Below are positions 44,843-49,898 of a DNA stretch of 49,898 nt, piece by piece. The notes beneath the pieces are model-generated. The model saw only the letters and a program-made list of their open reading frames with translations, did not search any database and was not told the DNA's origin. Each line of letters opens with the position of its first letter. Within the stretch, counting starts at the first letter, position 1. Location: positions 1 to 49,898 of the forward strand of contig CALLXS010000108.1 in NCBI GenBank assembly GCA_937875295.1. Reading direction: 5' to 3'. Source of the DNA: an uncultured bacterium (lineage in GTDB: Bacteria; Bacteroidota; Ignavibacteria; Kapaibacteriales; UBA2268). Made by a program: the position numbers and the translations under genes.

Positions 44843-45913
44843 ATGCAAATAAAATATAATACTGACTGTAGACATTTCAGAGGTGATCTACCCTGCAAAC
44901 CACATAAAGAGAATAATGTCCATTGTGAAGATTGTCAATTCTATGACAAGACTGACGGCAAAATACTAATTATAAAGTTTGGAGCAATCGGGGACGTAAT
45001 TAGAACTACTCCTTTATTAAAAAGATTTAGAGAAGTTATGCCAAGTAAAGAAATTTGGTGGATTACTCAATATCCTGATATATTACCAAATAATAAAATT
45101 GATAAAATCCTTACTTTGTCTATTGAAAATTTTATACTTTTAAAAGAAATTAAGTTTGATAAGATTTATAGTCTCGATAAAGATAATTTCGCTTGTGCAT
45201 TATGCAATCAATTAATTTCTTATGAAAAATATGGTTATGGACTATTAAATGGAAAGCCTGCTCCTATTAGACAATCAGCTGAACATAAATATTTCACAGG
45301 ATTATTTGATGATATTAATAAAGAAAATAAAAAATCTTATTTAGAAGAAGTATTTGAGTTATGTGAATTGAAATTTAATTATGAAGAGTATGAACTTGAC
45401 GTAGATACTTCAATAAAATGGGATATTCCAAGCGATGGAAAAAAAATTATTGGTCTAAATACCGGTTGTGGAGATAGGTGGAAATCAAGATTATGGTCAG
45501 ATGAAAATTGGATAAAACTAATTGAATTATTGAAGCAAAATGGATATTACCCTCTACTTCTCGGTGGAAAGCAAGAAAATGAAAAAAATAAGTTTTTATC
45601 TGCTCAAACAGGAGCTTTATATTTAGGAGAGTACCCATTAAAACATTTTATTTCACTGATGAATGAATGTGACGGAATTGTAAGTGCTGTTACTATGGGA
45701 ATGCATATCGCTATTGGGCTTAAAAAACCTTTAATCCTTATGAATAATATTTTTAATCCTTATGAATTTGAATTATACGGGAGGGGCGAAATCATTCAAC
45801 CAAGCAAAGAATGTAAATGTTTCTTTAGTCCAAATTGTAAAAATGATGAATATTTTTGTATGGATCATATTTTACCAGTAAGCATTTTTGAAGCTGTAAA
45901 AAGAAAAATTTAG
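44843..45913 (+). CDS. GT9-family glycosyltransferase (heptosyltransferase-like) with cysteine clusters
   Basis: GT9 enzymes such as WaaF/WaaC add heptose to LPS core. The 356-residue protein has the two GT-B halves: 'ILIIKFGAIGDVIRTTPLL' at about 45-63, and 'IIGLNTGCGDRWKSRLWSDENW' (about 205-225) with 'YPLLLGGKQE' and 'AVTMGMHIAIGLKKPLI' near 275-300. Unusual are an N-terminal cysteine set (C9, C18, C28 and C31 before the Rossmann fold) and a C-terminal set in 'KECKCFFSPNCKNDEYFC', which may bind a metal. It follows the barrel protein directly. The sugar and acceptor are unknown. Confidence 0.83.
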   Translation: MQIKYNTDCRHFRGDLPCKPHKENNVHCEDCQFYDKTDGKILIIKFGAIGDVIRTTPLLKRFREVMPSKEIWWITQYPDILPNNKIDKILTLSIENFILLKEIKFDKIYSLDKDNFACALCNQLISYEKYGYGLLNGKPAPIRQSAEHKYFTGLFDDINKENKKSYLEEVFELCELKFNYEEYELDVDTSIKWDIPSDGKKIIGLNTGCGDRWKSRLWSDENWIKLIELLKQNGYYPLLLGGKQENEKNKFLSAQTGALYLGEYPLKHFISLMNECDGIVSAVTMGMHIAIGLKKPLILMNNIFNPYEFELYGRGEIIQPSKECKCFFSPNCKNDEYFCMDHILPVSIFEAVKRKI

Positions 45914-45999
45914 AAATATGATTATGGAAATAACTATAATAGCATAAGGCTTATAAAAAGTGCAAAATATAATATTATTTAAAAATAGAATTGAAGAAA

Positions 46000-46674
46000 T
46001 TAAAGTTTTTCAGCTATAATTCTGTTGAATAGAATCATTTCTCTTCGGCAGAATTTTTCTTTGTTTGTAATAGGAAAATTCCACTGATCGTCATTAATAT
46101 CTTCTTGTACATTGAATTTACCAAATTTTTTTAATACTTTTTTGTGATACTCATCAACTTCGTCAACATCAGTTGCTAAGTATAGTTTTCCACCTTGTTT
46201 TAATAAATTCCAATATATTTCAAGAGTTTCCGGAATAAATGCACGTCTTTTTATTTGCTTTCTTTTTGTCCAAGGGTCTGGGAATAGATAAAATATTTTA
46301 TCTATTGAATTATTTGGTATGAAATTAAGCCCATTAATTACACTATACCATATAACAGCAGCATTACTGATTGCTTCGCCGGAAATTATATTTTGAGCCC
46401 ATTTTGCAATGCTTTCTCGAACTTCTATTCCAAGAATATTATCGTTTGGGAATTGTTCAGCATAGTTAAGCAAGAAATCTGCTTTACCACATCCGACGTC
46501 TAATACATTAGGTTCTTTTCCATTAATAAAAATGTTTTTAAGATTAATACTATCGATTAATGGCGGATAATTTTCGGGAAGTTCCTTTAATTCATTGGCT
46601 GGAATATAACAAGCTGGATTAGTATGATGCCTTAACCGAGCAGGATAAGGATATTTTTGATTATCAATAATCAT
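46000..46674 (-). CDS. trmB: tRNA (guanine-N7-)-methyltransferase
   Basis: TrmB methylates G46 of tRNA using S-adenosylmethionine. The 224-residue protein has the class I methyltransferase motif 'NVLDVGCGKADFLLNYA' (about 56-72), 'LGIEVRES' and the diagnostic 'FYLFPDPWTKRKQIKRR' (about 129-145). 'LATDVDEVDEYH' follows. The length is normal. It faces the GT9 gene tail-to-tail, 86 bases apart, and is divergent from the putative PorM-like gene. Confidence 0.95.
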   Translation of the reverse strand: MIIDNQKYPYPARLRHHTNPACYIPANELKELPENYPPLIDSINLKNIFINGKEPNVLDVGCGKADFLLNYAEQFPNDNILGIEVRESIAKWAQNIISGEAISNAAVIWYSVINGLNFIPNNSIDKIFYLFPDPWTKRKQIKRRAFIPETLEIYWNLLKQGGKLYLATDVDEVDEYHKKVLKKFGKFNVQEDINDDQWNFPITNKEKFCRREMILFNRIIAEKL

Positions 46675-47211
46675 TATATGTATAGTATTGAAAAAATGTA
46701 GTTAATAATTAAATAAATTGCTAATGCAAAATTAGGTTTGCAAAAATAGTTATTTATTATGTAATATTAAATACCATATTTTTTACTAATGATATTCACA
46801 ATTAAAATAACTACAAAAATAATAATGAAAAATAAATTAAAATATTTTCATATATGCATTTTGTTTTCAATGTTTGTAACCATTTTTATTTTCTAAGACA
46901 AATAAATATTTTTGAATAAGGTTTTGTCCTATAAAATTGATATAGATAAGTCTTTTAAGGAATAATTTAAAAAATATTATAGAAAAAATGAAAATATTTT
47001 AAAAAATATTTGTTTAATTCAAAAAGTTGCTATAAATTGTAATGTTGTAAAAAGCAACTTGCCTTTTTATACGAAATGTATTTAAAAATATTAAAAATAT
47101 TTCGAAAAATTTTATTAAAAATTACAATAATTAATAAAATTTAGTTAAATTGCATTTCTAAAAAATTGAAAATTAAAAATAAATTTATAAATAAATTTAA
47201 GGGATTAAATT
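46675..47211. other. Long AT-rich intergenic region between trmB and the PorM-like gene
   Basis: This stretch of about 540 bases is extremely AT-rich. I see a possible 23-codon hydrophobic ORF (46825-46896), a TATTTTTG at 46907-46914, a possible promoter at 47009-47040, and a hairpin AAGTTGCT/AGCAACTT (47024-47031 with 47053-47060) followed by GCCTTTTT. No other gene is visible. Confidence 0.5.
47009..47040 (+). promoter_or_regulatory. Possible promoter of the PorM-like gene
   Basis: TTTG (47009-47012), 20 bases, then TAAATTGT (47033-47040). The first element and spacing fit the Bacteroidota consensus; the second is imperfect. It overlaps the left arm of a hairpin, so the two readings compete. 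Confidence 0.3.
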
Positions 47212-47940
47212 ATGTCAAAAGGTGGCAGTGCAGGTAAAGTATATTTCGTACTTTATTTAGCGGTAGTTCTCGAGCTCTTGATCATTATCGTAGATCGTGA
47301 TGAAGCAGAAGAAAATTTACAAGCTAAGCAAAGACAGACTATGCAAATAGTTGAGAGTATCCTTTCTCAACTTCAGACTGGCTCTGGAAGCGAAGGTATT
47401 AATACTAAACCTCAAGACCAAATTACAATGTTAGAACCAGGTGCTAATGCTAAAGAAGAACTTGGCGTTGATATCAAACCTGACAGAAAATACCTAGTAG
47501 AAGTAGGTGTAACAGATGTTACCGATGAATTGTCTCGTAGAGAAGGCGAAGGAGATAATGACTACTCGCAAAGAGTTCTAAAATTGGTAGAATTAGGCAA
47601 TGTAGAAGAGCTAGAGTATCAGATTTTCTTTAGTGGTAATGCTGACCCTAATAATGCACCAATGTTTCAGAGCGAAGATACATTAAGTAGACAAAAAATT
47701 GACTTCACTAAATTTTCTCCTGGTCAGACTATACCGGGTCCTAATGATGAAATATGGGAATTTGTTGGTGTGAAAAAAATTGCTTTGGATAAAGAAAAAA
47801 CTTTCCAAAAAATTCAAATAACAAAACAAACTAATAAAATTGATCCTAAAGCATTAGATCCTATTTATAATAAAGTTGCTGACGTGGGCGCTTCAATGGC
47901 TCCACCAAATGTAGAACAAGATATTTTATTATTCTACTAA
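47212..47940 (+). CDS. Membrane-anchored periplasmic protein, N-terminal part (PorM/GldM-like?), frameshifted
   Basis: This piece encodes 242 residues and ends at a TAA. It has a short cytoplasmic N-terminus, a TM helix at about 8-28 (VYFVLYLAVVLELLIIIV), and a helical segment rich in Glu/Gln ('AKQRQTMQIVESILSQLQ'), then a periplasmic region. The topology, with a Glu inside a single N-terminal TM helix and a long periplasmic part, resembles the T9SS motor component PorM/GldM; sequence identity cannot be judged here. The last residues before the stop are followed by an open frame one base over, which continues the protein (47915-49672). I believe this is one gene of about 820 codons broken by a single extra base. 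Confidence 0.6.
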   Translation: MSKGGSAGKVYFVLYLAVVLELLIIIVDRDEAEENLQAKQRQTMQIVESILSQLQTGSGSEGINTKPQDQITMLEPGANAKEELGVDIKPDRKYLVEVGVTDVTDELSRREGEGDNDYSQRVLKLVELGNVEELEYQIFFSGNADPNNAPMFQSEDTLSRQKIDFTKFSPGQTIPGPNDEIWEFVGVKKIALDKEKTFQKIQITKQTNKIDPKALDPIYNKVADVGASMAPPNVEQDILLFY

Positions 47941-49672
47941 AGATTCTGATATTTCTAAAGGTATAAAGAAAAGAGTATTTGGAATTAATTTTGAACCGCA
48001 GAGAAAAGCAGGATGGTATAAATTAAGATTTGTATCTCATACTAATAAAATTCTCGGCGTTAGAGCTGGCCAAAAATATACAGAAGTAGATCCAGATACA
48101 AAAATTAATATTGGTACGGTTCAGCTTACTGTAGGTGACCTAGAAAAAGTAAATAGAGAATTAGAATCAAGACTTGATGAATATAATTTACCAAGCTCTG
48201 ATATTTTAAATATAGAAAATGATGAATCACCACTTATGGCTACTTTGATAACTTTGACAAATCATTTTCCATTTGATGATGTAGATAAATTTGAAGCTCA
48301 ATTAAGAGAATCTCAACAAAAAGCTTTTAGAGAAGATAATTCAAGAGATATCGTGAGCAAAATTCAATTGTACGGATATATTGCAAAGTTATTAGCACCT
48401 GGCAAATCATTCTACTTCCCACAGAACCATGGTGCATTAGAATATAATATTAGAATAATTTTACCAGAAAATAGAGGTGCTACTCCTGAAATTATCTTAC
48501 CACAAGTACGTTCGTTTGATAAAATGCCAGGTACTTTCCAATTTACTATAAGTCCATATAATGGTGAAGGTAGTAATAGAGTAAGCGGTATTGTTAAAAA
48601 TAGTAGTGGCACTACTGTAGCAACAGTTAATTCCGCTCCTATGACCCAGACAATAAATGGCACTCCTATCCCGGTTCCATCTCGCGGTGGAAAAAGAGAT
48701 TATATTGGTACAATTGATAAAGTTTTACCAGCCGGTAATTATATAGTAGTTATGACTCATACTATTGCTAATAAATCAACACCTCGTGAAACAGATATGC
48801 AAGTATATGAAACAGGTCTTTCTCAAGAAAATAAAGATTATATTCAAAGAAGGTTCGAGAGAGCATATTATGGTACATACCATATGATGAATATGTCATT
48901 AGTACCTGCTTCTGGTGGTGCTGTGAGACCTGAAGAATTTAGAATATATTTATCTACTGATGACCAAGGTAGTCAAGTAGCTCCAATCGAAGGATTAAGT
49001 ATACCTCAAAATAGAGCACCATACTTGTCAGCAAATTCTAACACAGTCAAAATGAAAATGACCTGGAAACAACCAGAAACTGGTAAAGAGATAGATATCT
49101 TACCTGAGATGACTGCAGAAGTGAAATTAAGACAACCGACAATTAATCTTTCTGAAAAATCTGAGGATGAATCTCAATCTGGCGGTAAATGGAGAAAAAC
49201 CATTAGCAAGATCTTTATTCAAGCTCCTGATTTAGACCAAAAAACTAAAGCTAAAGTTACTCTTAAAGCTGATAGACCTCAGCTCGATGGAATCGATAAT
49301 TCTACACTTAATTTAGAAATGTCTGAACCTAGAGAAACAGGAACTGGCGAGTGGGAAATTGAATTGACAGGTACTGTAAGAATGCCAGCTGGTAAATCAG
49401 TTGCAGAAGGTACTATTACTATCCCACTTACAGCTACAGCAGTAGCAAAAGATAAAGTATCAAGCTCAAAATCTAATTTAACTGTAAATGTTGAATTAAG
49501 ACGAGATAGATCTTCTCGTACTGGTGCTACTCAAGGCGGTGCATCTCCAGCTCCTGGCGCAGGTGGAACTAGAACAGCACCTACACCTAGACCAAGTACA
49601 GGTGGAGCTACAGGACGGACTCCGGCACCTACGCAATCAACGCAACAAAGGCAACCGACTCCTCGTCGATAA
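47915..49672 (+). CDS. Membrane-anchored periplasmic protein, C-terminal part (continuation after frameshift)
   Basis: This frame is open from 47915 and has no good start before the ATG at 48236, which gives 478 residues if used alone. The 100 or so codons before that ATG look coding ('KGIKKRVFGINFEP', 'RKAGWYKLRFVSH', 'GQKYTEVDPDT'), so the real protein most likely begins at 47212. The rest is beta-rich, with domains like 'TPEIILPQVRSFDKMPG' and 'YKTKAKVTLKA'-type strands, and ends in a Pro/Thr/Gly-rich low-complexity tail (about the last 50 residues). The domain layout would fit several stacked periplasmic domains, as in PorM, but the total is longer than the usual 510-520 residues. Confidence 0.6.
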   Translation, partial: NKIFYYSTKDSDISKGIKKRVFGINFEPQRKAGWYKLRFVSHTNKILGVRAGQKYTEVDPDTKINIGTVQLTVGDLEKVNRELESRLDEYNLPSSDILNIENDESPLMATLITLTNHFPFDDVDKFEAQLRESQQKAFREDNSRDIVSKIQLYGYIAKLLAPGKSFYFPQNHGALEYNIRIILPENRGATPEIILPQVRSFDKMPGTFQFTISPYNGEGSNRVSGIVKNSSGTTVATVNSAPMTQTINGTPIPVPSRGGKRDYIGTIDKVLPAGNYIVVMTHTIANKSTPRETDMQVYETGLSQENKDYIQRRFERAYYGTYHMMNMSLVPASGGAVRPEEFRIYLSTDDQGSQVAPIEGLSIPQNRAPYLSANSNTVKMKMTWKQPETGKEIDILPEMTAEVKLRQPTINLSEKSEDESQSGGKWRKTISKIFIQAPDLDQKTKAKVTLKADRPQLDGIDNSTLNLEMSEPRETGTGEWEIELTGTVRMPAGKSVAEGTITIPLTATAVAKDKVSSSKSNLTVNVELRRDRSSRTGATQGGASPAPGAGGTRTAPTPRPSTGGATGRTPAPTQSTQQRQPTPRR

Positions 49673-49733
49673 TTAAAAGTAAATGTAATTAGTAAATAAA
49701 TAATAAATAAGAAATAAATAGGGCAAATAAAAT

Positions 49734-49898
49734 ATGAAAAAAAATATTAGATTTTATGCTTTAATGATTGTTATGAGCGCTGTCTTTGGAAGCTCCTTAT
49801 TTGCTCAGGAGCAAGTATCAAAAGGCGAACTCGAAAGCGTACTAAGCCGATTCTCAAATTATAGATATGGAACAGTTTCTATTTGGAGATTCAAAAAT
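49734..49898 (+). CDS. Exported protein, 5' part only (cut by the window end)
   Basis: The first 55 codons are present and open to the last base. They encode a signal peptide ('FYALMIVMSAVFGSSLFAQ', about 6-24) and the start of a mature protein, 'QVSKGELESVLSRFSNYRYG'. It lies 61 bases after the PorM-like gene on the same strand. By position it could be a PorN/GldN-like partner, but too little is visible to support that. Confidence 0.7.
   Translation, partial: MKKNIRFYALMIVMSAVFGSSLFAQEQVSKGELESVLSRFSNYRYGTVSIWRFKN

Noticed and set aside
47921..47941. Programmed +1 frameshift site as the preferred explanation
   Set aside because: I see no known slippery codon with strong re-pairing, no internal SD at the right distance and no obvious stimulatory structure; a simple extra base is more likely.

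Overview
The window is visibly AT-rich chromosomal DNA from a bacterium of the Bacteroidota/Chlorobiota (FCB) side of the tree, probably close to Ignavibacteria or Candidatus Kapabacteria. The lineage call is inference. It rests on many secreted proteins ending in type IX secretion (T9SS) type A sorting domains (YPNPFN/YPNP-type tails), on two promoters of the form TTTG-N20-TAnnTTTG, on a fused E1 alpha/beta 2-oxoacid dehydrogenase, and on many genes with no Shine-Dalgarno sequence.

Region 1 (1-5200) is a decayed tandem duplication. The unit is a secreted, T9SS-tailed, propeller-like protein, then a PlsY-type acyltransferase, then a small two-TM protein. Copy 1 keeps plsY and only the tail of the small gene; copy 2 keeps the small gene and only a scrap of plsY. 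A third copy of the upstream repeat sits at the left edge. Region 2 (5200-25300) is housekeeping: pepP-type peptidase, guaB, pyrH-frr, rplM-rpsI, rpsB, tsf, a YeiH-family transporter, an ECF sigma factor with an unusual membrane partner, topA, ftsY, an SRPBCC protein, sufB-sufC and the fused E1. Several intrinsic terminators separate the units.

Region 3 (25300-42850) starts with tRNA-Arg(CCG) and a TPR membrane protein. It then holds a block of five exported proteins on one strand: a 3068-residue protein with a GGA[I/L]-type beta-helix and two seven-blade YCF48-like propellers, a dockerin-like protein, two cohesin-like proteins and a small T9SS cargo. All five appear to end in surface-sorting tails. 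The strong ribosome binding sites and uniform codon choice suggest high expression, and I infer a surface matrix or adhesin system.

Region 4 (42900-49898) holds a GT2 glycosyltransferase with C-terminal membrane helices, a putative outer-membrane protein, a cysteine-rich GT9 enzyme, trmB on the minus strand, and finally a membrane-anchored periplasmic protein that may be a PorM/GldM-like T9SS component. That last gene is split by a one-base frameshift and is followed by the start of another exported protein. Regions 3 and 4 could together form the cargo, glycan and export sides of one cell-surface programme, but the window does not prove that link.
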